Shown here: one piece after another, positions 17,709 through 24,381 of the stretch
How positions within the stretch are numbered: position 1 is the stretch's first letter
Layout of the letters: every line of letters starts with the position of its first letter
DNA from: Streptacidiphilus jeojiense
GTDB taxonomy: Bacteria; Actinomycetota; Actinomycetes; Streptomycetales; Streptomycetaceae
Direction: 5' to 3'
NCBI RefSeq assembly: GCF_000719095.1
Contig: NZ_JOEH01000024.1
Coordinates: forward strand, 1-64,000
Length of the DNA stretch: 64,000 nt
Program-made: the position numbers and the translations under genes
Notes under the pieces: generated by a model
The model's input: the letters and a program-made list of their open reading frames with translations, nothing else
Told to the model about the DNA's origin: nothing
Database searches by the model: none

Positions 17709-18047
17709 TCAGCCGATCAGGTGCGAGAGCGGGGCGTCGCCGTCGCTCTGCGTGGCCTGGCCGACGTTGCAGATCTGGTGCTGCTGCTGGTTCAGGACCG
17801 GCACGTCGACCTGGACCGGGATGAGACCGGCCTGGACGTGGTGGACCTCGGGCAGGCAGATGTTCGGGTTGTCCAGGGTGTGGAACGCCGGGCTGTGGCT
17901 GCCCCAGGTGCCGGTGACGTCGGTGCCGCCCGCGCCCTGCATGGCGGTGGCGGAGCCGTCGCTGTTGCCCAGAGCCGCGGCCGGGGACATCGCCATGGCG
18001 GTTGCGGAGAGAACGAGACCTGCGGTCGCGAGCGTCTTCTTCAGCAC
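17709..18047 (-). CDS. Rodlin, copy 1
   Basis: This 112-residue secreted protein has a signal peptide (MLKKTLATAGL through SPAAA, cut near residue 25) and a mature part with the rodlin signature: ICLPEVHHVQAGLIPVQVDVPVL, two cysteines and the terminal DAPLSHLIG. Rodlins assemble with chaplins into the paired-rodlet layer that makes aerial hyphae and spores hydrophobic. GTG 18047 has GGAG upstream. It is the last of three tandem rodlins and the most diverged of them (QQQHQIC rather than QQGHQTC). Its expression is expected to need BldN. Confidence 0.88.
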   Translation of the reverse strand: MLKKTLATAGLVLSATAMAMSPAAALGNSDGSATAMQGAGGTDVTGTWGSHSPAFHTLDNPNICLPEVHHVQAGLIPVQVDVPVLNQQQHQICNVGQATQSDGDAPLSHLIG

Positions 18048-18090
18048 GGTGTTGCTCCTTCGGGTGGGAGAGGGTTGGGGGCGGGGCTGG

Positions 18091-18429
18091 TCAGCCGATG
18101 AGGTGGGAGAGCGGGGCGTCGCCGTCGCTCTGGGCCGCCTGGCCGACGTTGCAGGTCTGGTGGCCCTGCTGGTTCAGGACCGGCACGTCGGCCTGGACCG
18201 GGATGAGGCCGACCTGGACGTGGTGGATCTCCGGCAGGCAGATGTTCGGGTTGTCCAGGAAGTGGAAGTTGGGGCTGTGGTCGCCCCAGGTGCCGGTGAC
18301 GTTGGTGCCGCCGGGGCCCTGCATGGCGGTGGCGGCGCCGTCCGAGTCACCGATGGCGGCGGCGGAGCCGGTGGCCATCGCCAGGGCGGCCACGGCGAAG
18401 CCGGCGGTGCCGAGGGTCTTCTTGAGCAT
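18091..18429 (-). CDS. Rodlin, copy 2
   Basis: This 112-residue rodlin has the same layout as copy 1: a signal peptide to about residue 26, then GTWGDHSPNFHFLDNPN, CLPEIHHVQVGLIPVQADV and the closing DAPLSHLIG. ATG 18429 has AGGAG seven bases upstream. Short gaps (43 and 38 bases) to its neighbours suggest one transcript read from the third copy. Confidence 0.9.
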   Translation of the reverse strand: MLKKTLGTAGFAVAALAMATGSAAAIGDSDGAATAMQGPGGTNVTGTWGDHSPNFHFLDNPNICLPEIHHVQVGLIPVQADVPVLNQQGHQTCNVGQAAQSDGDAPLSHLIG

Positions 18430-18467
18430 GGTGGTTCTCCTGTCGAAGAGTGGTGCCTGAAGGTCGG

Positions 18468-18806
18468 TCAGCCGATGAGGTGCGACGCGGGACCGTCGCC
18501 GACGCTCTGGGTGCCCTGGCCGACGTTGCAGGTCTGGTGCGACTGCTGGTTGGCGACCGGGACGTCGACCTGGACCGGGATAAGGCCGACCTGGACGTGG
18601 TGGACCTCGGGCAGGCAGATGTTCGGGTTGTCCAGGAAGTGGAAGTTGGGGCTGTGGTCGCCCCAGGTGCCGGTGACGTTGGTGCCGCCGGCGCCCTGCA
18701 TGGCGGTGGCGGTGCCGTCGGCGTCGCCGATGGCGGAGGCGGGGCCGGCGGTCGCGGCGATGGCGGCGGCGGCGATACCCGCGGCGGCGAGGGCCTTCTT
18801 CAGCAT
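18468..18806 (-). CDS. Rodlin, copy 3 (first in the transcript)
   Basis: This 112-residue rodlin begins MLKKALAAAG, with signal cleavage near AGPASA, and shares the DHSPNFHFLDNPN and CLPEVHHVQVGLIPVQVDV blocks with copy 2. Its C-terminus differs slightly (SVGDGPASHLIG). ATG 18806 follows AAGGAA. As the 5'-most copy it should carry the promoter, in the region 18807-19176. Confidence 0.9.
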   Translation of the reverse strand: MLKKALAAAGIAAAAIAATAGPASAIGDADGTATAMQGAGGTNVTGTWGDHSPNFHFLDNPNICLPEVHHVQVGLIPVQVDVPVANQQSHQTCNVGQGTQSVGDGPASHLIG

Positions 18807-19176
18807 GAGCGATTCCTTCGGTCGGTGAGTCTGAGTACGAACAGGAGCGAGCGCGGTCAACCTGATGCGAACGTGATTCAGTCGCATGGATGGTGCGCGA
18901 GGAACAAGAGCGAAATCCAACCCGGAGCCGGGGTTCGGACCGCTGAACCGGCACTGGCCGACACTGCGCATGCCCCGCTGAGCACGGGCTCACCAGGGGT
19001 AACGACCCTGTCGCCGAGTGGTTACCTTCTCCGTCGACCGATTGCCGGATTCACCCGTTCCGCTCATTCCGCGGAGGTTTCGCTGCGGCATACAGGTGAC
19101 ACCCGGCAGTGTCTTGTTTCCTCGCTCGTTGGGTCAGGGTGCGGAACGGTCCGGGAGTAAAGGAAGCGAGAAAAGA
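18807..19176. other. Divergent promoter region of rodlins and a secreted protein
   Basis: These 370 bases hold no convincing gene. The region separates the rodlin operon from a divergent secreted-protein gene and includes the octamer ACAGGTGA at 19092-19099, also found near two other genes of the surface island. Confidence 0.55.
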
Positions 19177-19854
19177 ATGAAATTCAGCCCACGCGTGTCG
19201 GTGGTCGCCCTGCTGGCGTGTGCCGGGGTGGCCGGAGGCGCACAGGTCGCCACGGCAGCCTCCATGACGCCGGATCAGGCCGGGGCGGCGGAGGCGGCGG
19301 CAGCGGGAACCCGGGTCCCCTTCGATGTTCCGCTCGGGTCGGGTCTGACCCCGCTGACGGGTGCCGCGTCGACCACCGCGGTCCAGGGCTCGCTGCCCGG
19401 CCTGCCGCTCCAGGGCCCGGCCCAGGGCACCCCGCGGGACGAGCACTCGCTGCTGCCGCAGCCGCTGGTGCCCGCGCTGCAGGCCGCCGACGAGAGCCCG
19501 GACCTGCACCTGACCGCGCCGGCCGCGGCCGGCAACGGATCCGTCAAGCCGAACGGCATCGATCTGTCGCTGCCCAAGGCACCGGTCAAGGCGGTCGGTT
19601 CGGCGGCCTCGCTGGGCGCACCGCTGACCTGGTCCGGCAACGTGCCGCGGCCCGGGACGGTGCCGGCCGGCGCTCCCGAGCAGGAGCAGATCGACCTGAC
19701 CAGGCTGCAGCCGCAGTTGACCAGCCCTCAGCTGGCGAGCGACCCGGCGGCATTCCTCACCCTGGACCAGCGGTCCACCCACCGCCCGCTGGACCGCACC
19801 GTCGCCGACTTCCTCAGCACCGCGAAGGCGACCGCGCAGGAACTCTCCGACTGA
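19177..19854 (+). CDS. Uncharacterised secreted protein of the rodlin-chaplin island
   Basis: This 225-residue protein has a signal peptide (MKFSPRVSVVALLACAGVAGG, cleavage near ATA-AS) and a Pro/Leu/Ala-rich mature part without cysteines after the signal. Repeated LPxxP-like segments (SLPGLPLQG, LLPQPLVPALQ) suggest an extended, low-complexity surface protein. I recognise no domain. ATG 19177 follows AAGGAAGCGAG. It is divergent from the rodlins, and a strong terminator follows. Its company suggests a role in the hyphal sheath, but that is inference. Confidence 0.75.
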   Translation: MKFSPRVSVVALLACAGVAGGAQVATAASMTPDQAGAAEAAAAGTRVPFDVPLGSGLTPLTGAASTTAVQGSLPGLPLQGPAQGTPRDEHSLLPQPLVPALQAADESPDLHLTAPAAAGNGSVKPNGIDLSLPKAPVKAVGSAASLGAPLTWSGNVPRPGTVPAGAPEQEQIDLTRLQPQLTSPQLASDPAAFLTLDQRSTHRPLDRTVADFLSTAKATAQELSD

Positions 19855-19874
19855 GTCGGCGCGCGGCAGCGAAC

Positions 19875-19911
19875 AGGGGCCCGAGATCCCGCCCAGGGAT
19901 CTCGGGCCCCT
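19875..19911. terminator. Bidirectional terminator
   Basis: AGGGGCCCGAGATCCC and its exact complement form a 16-bp stem with a CGCCC-type loop between convergent secreted-protein genes. Confidence 0.88.
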
Positions 19912-19950
19912 CGCGTTGGTCCGGCGCGTTCGTCCGCGCGTCCGTCCCGG

Positions 19951-20331
19951 TCAGCCCGGGAGCAGGTGTGCGGCCGTTCCCACCACGGGCAGCGAGCCGA
20001 GGCCGCCGCCCTGGCTGAGCGGCTGGGTGAGCAGGGTGGTGGAGACCGGCTGGTCCTTGGGGCCGTCCGGCTCCAGCGCGACCGCGTTGGACAGCGGGTC
20101 GGCCGAGGACGCCGCCATCGGGTCCAGGCGCAGGTCCTTGACCGGGGTGACGGCGTGGCCGGTGGCCCCGGTGAGGCCGCCCAGCGCGGGGACGACCTGG
20201 GGTTCCTGGAGGGCCATCGTGGGGGCGGTGGTGCCCCTGTCGGCCGCCGAGCAGATCGTGGGCTGGACCGCCATGGCGCCGAGGACCAGGGTGGTCCCGG
20301 TCGCCAGGGCGAGGATCCGTGCTACTGCCAT
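19951..20331 (-). CDS. Uncharacterised small secreted protein
   Basis: This 126-residue protein has a signal peptide (MAVARILALATGTTLVLGAM) cleaved near residue 30 and a mature part rich in Pro, Leu, Ala and Thr, with the segments VVPALGGLTGATGHAVTPVKDL and LSQGGGLGSLPVVG. It shares composition, but no clear sequence, with the 19177 protein. I see no known domain. It lies downstream of two chaplin genes on the same strand with a 105-base gap. Confidence 0.7.
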   Translation of the reverse strand: MAVARILALATGTTLVLGAMAVQPTICSAADRGTTAPTMALQEPQVVPALGGLTGATGHAVTPVKDLRLDPMAASSADPLSNAVALEPDGPKDQPVSTTLLTQPLSQGGGLGSLPVVGTAAHLLPG

Positions 20332-20436
20332 GGGAAAGGCTCCGATTCCGTGGGTCCGGTTCCGTGCGGCGCAGGCAGCGGTGCCCCCCCGAGGCGTTCC
20401 GCTCGAGGGGGCACGGTCAGCTGCCGGGAGAAGGTC

Positions 20437-20688
20437 TCAGCAGTTGTCGGGCGCGTTGACGCAGGTGTTGCCGAACGCCGGGTTCAGCAGGCCGATCACG
20501 TTGACGGTGTCGCCGCAGACGTTGACCGGGATGTGCACCGGGACCTGGACCAGGTTGCCGGACAGCACGCCCGGGGAGTGGCTGGCGACACCGGTGGCGG
20601 TGGCGTCGGCGGAGGCGGCGGAGGCGCCGGCGAGAACGGTGCCGAAAGCGGCGACCGTGAGCACGGCGGCCTTCTTGATGTTCTGCAT
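20437..20688 (-). CDS. Short chaplin with a third, C-terminal cysteine
   Basis: This 83-residue chaplin has a signal peptide (cleaved near SAASA at residues 23-27) and one chaplin domain: SPGVLSGNLVQVPVHIPVNVC, then VIGLLNPAFGNTC. Chaplins form amyloid fibrils that lower surface tension and coat aerial hyphae. It differs from typical short chaplins in ending APDNC, giving a third cysteine that could cross-link fibrils. ATG 20688 follows GGAAG. It lies 38 bases after the next chaplin gene, so the two are probably cotranscribed. Confidence 0.92.
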   Translation of the reverse strand: MQNIKKAAVLTVAAFGTVLAGASAASADATATGVASHSPGVLSGNLVQVPVHIPVNVCGDTVNVIGLLNPAFGNTCVNAPDNC

Positions 20689-20726
20689 GTTCTTCTTCCT
20701 GAAGTGAGGTGGAAGCCGGAAGCGGG

Positions 20727-20966
20727 TCAGCTGTTGACGCAGGTGTTGCCGAACGCCGGGTTCAGCAGGCCGATCAGGTTGGCGCTGACGCCGCAGACGT
20801 TGACCGGGACGTGCACCGGAACCTGGATCAGGTTGCCGGACAGGAAGCCGGGGGAGTTGGAGGCCGTTCCCATGGCTCCGGCGTCGGCGGCCGCAACACC
20901 GGCGCCGGACAGGGCCAGACCGACGGCGGCGGCGGAGAGGGCCACGGTCTTCATCACGTTGCGCAT
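20727..20966 (-). CDS. Short chaplin
   Basis: This 79-residue chaplin has a signal peptide (MRNVMKTVALSAAAVGLALS, cut near VAAA-DA), then SPGFLSGNLIQVPVHVPVNVC and IGLLNPAFGNTCVNS. The two usual cysteines are present, as is the hydrophobic core needed for amyloid assembly. It is upstream of the 20437 chaplin in the same transcript and is divergent from the Cys-poor chaplin at 21223, with a shared 256-base promoter region. Confidence 0.92.
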   Translation of the reverse strand: MRNVMKTVALSAAAVGLALSGAGVAAADAGAMGTASNSPGFLSGNLIQVPVHVPVNVCGVSANLIGLLNPAFGNTCVNS

Positions 20967-21222
20967 CGAGAATCCTTTGTGTTCTGCCGTCCTCTGCGGA
21001 TCGGACAACGGGCGAACGAGTCCGGAAGCCCTGTGGATGCGCGTAGTGCGGGACAACCACTCTTGTAGCGGAAAGGGCCCTTCGGGTGGCGGCGCGGCGG
21101 CGACTGCTTCTTCCGGGTGAATTCCGCGACCGCGCCGAAACTGTTGTGCGCGCCCGGCCGTTCCGCCGTGTGTTCCGTGTTCTGTACGGCCCGGCCGATG
21201 CAGACTGATAAATGGAGTAGTA

Positions 21223-21465
21223 ATGAAGAATGCTGTCAAGGGTGCCCTGGTCACCGTCGCTGCCGCCGGTGTCATCACGGGTGGCGCCGGTGCCGCTTTC
21301 GCCAGCTCGCACTCGGCCGGTGACGCTGACTGCTCTCCGGGTGTCGGCTCCGGCAACAACGTTCAGGTTCCGGTCCACGTCCCGGTCAACGTCTCGGGCA
21401 TCAGCGCCAATGTGATCGGCCTGCTGAACCCGGCCTTCGGCAACGGGGCGACCAACGCGGGCTGA
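21223..21465 (+). CDS. Chaplin lacking the conserved cysteines (ChpE-like)
   Basis: This 80-residue secreted chaplin keeps the family core (NNVQVPVHVPVNV, VIGLLNPAFGN) but has Ser and Ala at the two conserved Cys positions (VNVSGIS and GNGATNAG). In this it matches ChpE of S. coelicolor, the only chaplin there without the cysteine pair and one of the most important. It retains one odd cysteine near the mature N-terminus (DADCSPG). ATG 21223 has GGAG five bases upstream, and a hairpin terminator follows. Confidence 0.9.
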   Translation: MKNAVKGALVTVAAAGVITGGAGAAFASSHSAGDADCSPGVGSGNNVQVPVHVPVNVSGISANVIGLLNPAFGNGATNAG

Positions 21466-21488
21466 CGCCGGCACAGCTCTTTGCACGG

Positions 21489-21519
21489 GCGGCCGTCCAC
21501 TCCCGGAGTGGACGGCCGC
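21489..21519 (+). terminator. Terminator after the ChpE-like gene
   Basis: GGCCGTCCACTC pairs with GAGTGGACGGCC in an almost loop-free hairpin, 24 bases after the stop. Confidence 0.8.
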
Positions 21520-21538
21520 TTCCTGGTGGTCCTGGTGG

Positions 21539-21805
21539 TCAGCCCACGAGGTCGTTGACGTCCGCGACCGCGGTCTTGCCGGCGTTCACCGTTCCCTGGA
21601 CATCGTCGATCTTCTGCCCGAGCCCTTGCCCGACGGCGCCGAAGGCGAGCGGCATGGCCCTCAGTACGGCGGCTCCGGCGGCCTTTCCGGCGAGTCCGGT
21701 CACTGCGGCCGGCGCGGACGACTCCATGGCCTGGGCGGCGGGGGCCGCGGCCGCCACGATCGACGCGGCAGCGGCGGTGATGAGGAGAATTCTGTTCTTG
21801 GTCAT
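21539..21805 (-). CDS. Uncharacterised small secreted protein
   Basis: This 88-residue protein has a signal peptide (MTKNRILLITAAAASIVAA, cleavage near AQA-ME) and a small Ala/Gly/Val-rich mature domain of about 60 residues without cysteines, with a possible helix GAVGQGLGQKIDDVQG. I do not recognise it. It lies between two chaplins and may be another sheath component or a chaplin partner. Confidence 0.7.
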   Translation of the reverse strand: MTKNRILLITAAAASIVAAAAPAAQAMESSAPAAVTGLAGKAAGAAVLRAMPLAFGAVGQGLGQKIDDVQGTVNAGKTAVADVNDLVG

Positions 21806-21916
21806 GCTCTGCTTAACGCACGAAGACCCCGCCGGTCACCGGGAATTGCGCCGAAATCAACGGTGATTCGCTGCCGCCCGTGAGCGGCCCGGGGCGATAG
21901 AGTGTCAGCGAATTCC

Positions 21917-21987
21917 GGTGGAGTGGCCGAGAGGTTAGGCTGCGGCACGCAACGCCGTACAGACAGGTTCGAATCCTGTCTCCACCT
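21917..21987 (+). tRNA. tRNA-Cys (GCA), atypical anticodon loop
   Basis: A complete cloverleaf folds: acceptor GGTGGAG/CTCCACC, D arm GCC/GGC, anticodon stem GCGGC/GCCGT, variable ACAG and T arm ACAGG-TTCGAAT-CCTGT, with discriminator T and no encoded CCA. The anticodon is GCA at 21949-21951. The loop reads ACGCAAC, so position 33 is C instead of the near-universal U, and positions 32 and 38 are also changed from the usual CTGCAAA. It could be a specialised or failing tRNA-Cys. Confidence 0.8.
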
Positions 21988-21998
21988 CCGTGGACGAG

Positions 21999-22034
21999 GA
22001 ACGGGCCCGCCGCGAGAACGCGGCGGGCCCGTTC
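21999..22034. terminator. Terminator between tRNA and chaplin
   Basis: A 16-bp perfect stem starting GAACGGGCCCGCCGCG with an AGAA loop serves the tRNA and the convergent chaplin gene. Confidence 0.88.
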
Positions 22035-22042
22035 GGGGACCG

Positions 22043-22369
22043 CTAGTTGCAGTCGTCCTTCTCGTGCTTCCAGATGACGGGGTGGCCCCAGTGGGTGGCG
22101 TGCCACTCGTTCGCCGTGCTGCCCTCGTCGCCGCCGTTGCTGCAGCTGTTCCCGAACGCCGGGTTGAGCAGGCCGATGACATTGATCGAGTTGCCGCAGA
22201 CGTTGATCGGAATATCGACCGGAATCTGGACGACATTGCCGGACAGGACGCCCGGGGAGTTGTAGGCGGCACCGTAGGCGTTGCTGTCGGCACTGGCCAC
22301 ACCGGTGGCTCCGAACAGCAGGGCGCCGGTGGCGCCGACGAGCAGTGCGGCCTTGCGAATCGAGCCCAT
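22043..22369 (-). CDS. Chaplin with a charged C-terminal extension
   Basis: This 108-residue secreted chaplin has a signal peptide to about residue 27, a normal chaplin domain (SPGVLSGNVVQIPVDIPINVC, VIGLLNPAFGNSC), and then about 30 extra residues not typical of short chaplins. That tail is hydrophilic and aromatic (NEWHATHWGHPVIWKHEKDDC) with three Trp, three His and a third cysteine. His-rich Trp tails can bind metals or cell-wall sugars, but no function is known here. A GGAG site precedes the ATG. Confidence 0.88.
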   Translation of the reverse strand: MGSIRKAALLVGATGALLFGATGVASADSNAYGAAYNSPGVLSGNVVQIPVDIPINVCGNSINVIGLLNPAFGNSCSNGGDEGSTANEWHATHWGHPVIWKHEKDDCN

Positions 22370-22522
22370 GCGGATCTCCTTCAGAGTGACGGAACATCCG
22401 TGGTGGATTCTCTTCAGCGCCCACCCCGGATGTTCTCCTACAGGTGATACTTCGGCGCGGTCCGCTCGACCGGCGGGTGCGACACGGCGCATTCACACGT
22501 CTGGGCCAATGGCGCGGGAACG

Positions 22523-22563
22523 GCGAGAGACGGGCTCTCCACCCGGGAGGGCCCGTCTCTCGC
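22523..22563 (-). terminator. Terminator downstream of the last chaplin
   Basis: GCGAGAGACGGGC pairs with GCCCGTCTCTCGC about 80 bases after the stop of the minus-strand chaplin at 22644. Confidence 0.75.
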
Positions 22564-22643
22564 CCGCGCCCGGCCGGGTGGGATCCGTGAGGGCAGGGAC
22601 CTCAGATCACCCGGCGCTGCGGCAGGTTCGACCGATGCTCAGA

Positions 22644-22883
22644 TCAGCCGATGTTGTGGCAGGTGTTGCCGAAGGCCGGGTTCAGCGCGCCGATCACGTC
22701 GACGGTGTCGCCGCAGACGTTCACCGGCACGTGCACCGGCACGGCGATGTTGTTGCCCGAGAGCACGCCGGGGGAGTTGGTCGCAGCGCCGGCGGCGGTG
22801 CTGCTGGCCGAGGCGGCACCGGCACCAGCGGCGATCATGCTGACTGCGGCGGCGGCGACGAACATGCTGCGCTTGGTGTTCAT
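22644..22883 (-). CDS. Short chaplin
   Basis: This 79-residue chaplin has a signal peptide (cut near GAASA) and the family core SPGVLSGNNIAVPVHVPVNVC and IGALNPAFGNTCHN with both cysteines. ATG 22883 has AAAGGA nine bases upstream. It is a single-gene unit with its own terminator and a long upstream region, suggesting independent regulation. Confidence 0.92.
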   Translation of the reverse strand: MNTKRSMFVAAAAVSMIAAGAGAASASSTAAGAATNSPGVLSGNNIAVPVHVPVNVCGDTVDVIGALNPAFGNTCHNIG

Positions 22884-23329
22884 GGACGTGAGTCCTTTCT
22901 GGTAAATGCTCGAAATGAGCGTGGCTGACACGAAGTCCTTGAGAGAACGTCAGTCGGTCCAACGCCTCAGCCCGCCGGACCGCAACGGTCAGATCGGCCC
23001 TTCACCCGAACGCGTGCCATTTTCAGGGCCGGATGACCGAAGCGGGCCGCGTCGGATGGCCTGTTCCGGCACCAACCGTTTCCTGTTCTTTCCAGGGTCG
23101 TTGAACACAACAGGTGACGGTGGGTGCTCCATGGCGCTGGGACTGTGCTATCGGCGGCGATTCCTCCTCGCTACCGGTACGGCAGTTCCGGCCCTGGGCA
23201 GGAAGGCTGTTCGGCACCGGAATGCCCGGAGCCTCGTCCCGCGCGGACCGGTCGGCTGGTGACGCCGCCCGGTCCGCGCCCGGCCGATTATCGGAATGCA
23301 GCCGAGCAATTCAGGAGCAGGGAAGAACC
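22884..23329. other. Gene-free divergent promoter region
   Basis: These 446 bases lie between a chaplin gene and a divergent HTH gene. I see no convincing coding sequence. The region contains ACAGGTGA at 23110-23117. Confidence 0.5.
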
Positions 23330-23749
23330 ATGAGCAAATCCCAGAAGGGGCGCAGGCACCGCACGGTCAACCGCAGGCCGCGTCCGGTCGGTGCCGCCTC
23401 CGGCCCGGTGCGGGTGCAGCGGGCCGACAGCGCGGCGGCGACGGTGCCCGTCGTGGAGGAAGGCGTCGGACCGCTGTTCCAGACCGCCGTCCGGGACGGC
23501 GGCCTCGGGCTGCCGGCGGCCCGCACCTGGCGGCATCTGCTGGAGTCGGACCGCGGCGGTGCCACCGTCGAGGAGATCAGCGCGACCGTCGGCTACCAGC
23601 CGCAGACCATCGGCAGGCACGTCAACGGCCTGCTGAAGTACGGAATGGTCCGGGAGAGCGGGGGCCGCTGGTTCCCGACCGGCAAGAGCCAGTGGAACGC
23701 CGCCGAGGAGCACGGTCTGGTCGCCCCCGCGCCCGCCGGGGCCCGCTGA
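23330..23749 (+). CDS. Winged-helix DNA-binding protein
   Basis: This 139-residue protein has a basic N-terminus (SQKGRRHRTVNRRPRP) and a winged-helix domain in the C-terminal half: ATVEEISATVGYQPQTIGRHVNGLLKYGMV is the HTH and VRESGGRWFPT the wing. The fold resembles MarR or ArsR-type proteins but is too short to place. ATG 23330 follows GGAAGAACC. It is divergent from a chaplin gene, so it is a candidate local regulator, though nothing in the sequence proves that. Confidence 0.72.
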   Translation: MSKSQKGRRHRTVNRRPRPVGAASGPVRVQRADSAAATVPVVEEGVGPLFQTAVRDGGLGLPAARTWRHLLESDRGGATVEEISATVGYQPQTIGRHVNGLLKYGMVRESGGRWFPTGKSQWNAAEEHGLVAPAPAGAR

Positions 23750-23782
23750 GGGCGGTCCGGTACGGGGGACCATACTGGCGGG

Positions 23783-24361
23783 ATGCGATACCCACGGAGA
23801 TCCCCCCGCAGCCTTCTGCCCGCCGCCGGCGCGCTGGCCGCCGTGCTGTCGGCGGGCCTGCTGGCCGGCTGCTCGGCCGACGGGTCGGACGGGGTCCAGC
23901 GGGCGGCGCCGGGGTCGGCGCAGACCACCCTGAGCAGCGGTCCGGACGGGGTGTCGTACAGCGTCGAGGCGCGCAACGTGGACCTGGCGCTGACCGGGGC
24001 CACGGTCCGGCTGGACCCGGCGTCGGGGAAGGCGAGCCTGCAGTTCACCGTGGCCAACAAGGGGCCGGTCACCGAGCACCTCGGGCTGGTGACCGTGGAG
24101 GGCGGCCAGGCGCAGCTGAACGGGGGGCCCGCCGCCGAGGGGCTGCTGTCCACGGCCGGGATCCGGCTTGACTCCGGGAGCAGCACCGCCTTCGGGGCCC
24201 CCACCGATGTGAAGGACCCCTCGATCGTGCTGCCGTCGAGCGCCGTGCCGGCGGTCAGGGCGGCGGAGCAGAAGGCCGGGGGCACCGTGCCGGTGATGCT
24301 GATGTTCGGCATCGCCGGCACGGTGAACCTCGACGTTCCGGTGCGGACCGCTACGCGCTGA
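23783..24361 (+). CDS. Hypothetical lipoprotein
   Basis: This 192-residue protein has a lipoprotein signal: basic MRYPRRSPR, hydrophobic stretch and the lipobox LLAGC (Cys near residue 32). The mature part looks like a single beta-sandwich (VRLDPASGKASLQFTVANKGPV), similar in character to the copper-chaperone-like lipoproteins of actinobacteria, but no His/Met metal motif is visible. It faces the chitinase gene convergently. Function unknown. Confidence 0.75.
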   Translation: MRYPRRSPRSLLPAAGALAAVLSAGLLAGCSADGSDGVQRAAPGSAQTTLSSGPDGVSYSVEARNVDLALTGATVRLDPASGKASLQFTVANKGPVTEHLGLVTVEGGQAQLNGGPAAEGLLSTAGIRLDSGSSTAFGAPTDVKDPSIVLPSSAVPAVRAAEQKAGGTVPVMLMFGIAGTVNLDVPVRTATR

Positions 24362-24381
24362 CCGCTACGGGCTGACTGCTG

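Noticed and set aside
22906..23262. A 118-residue plus-strand frame in the region beside the last chaplin
   Set aside because: Codon bias is poor, there is no ribosome site, and the text has no domain-like pattern.
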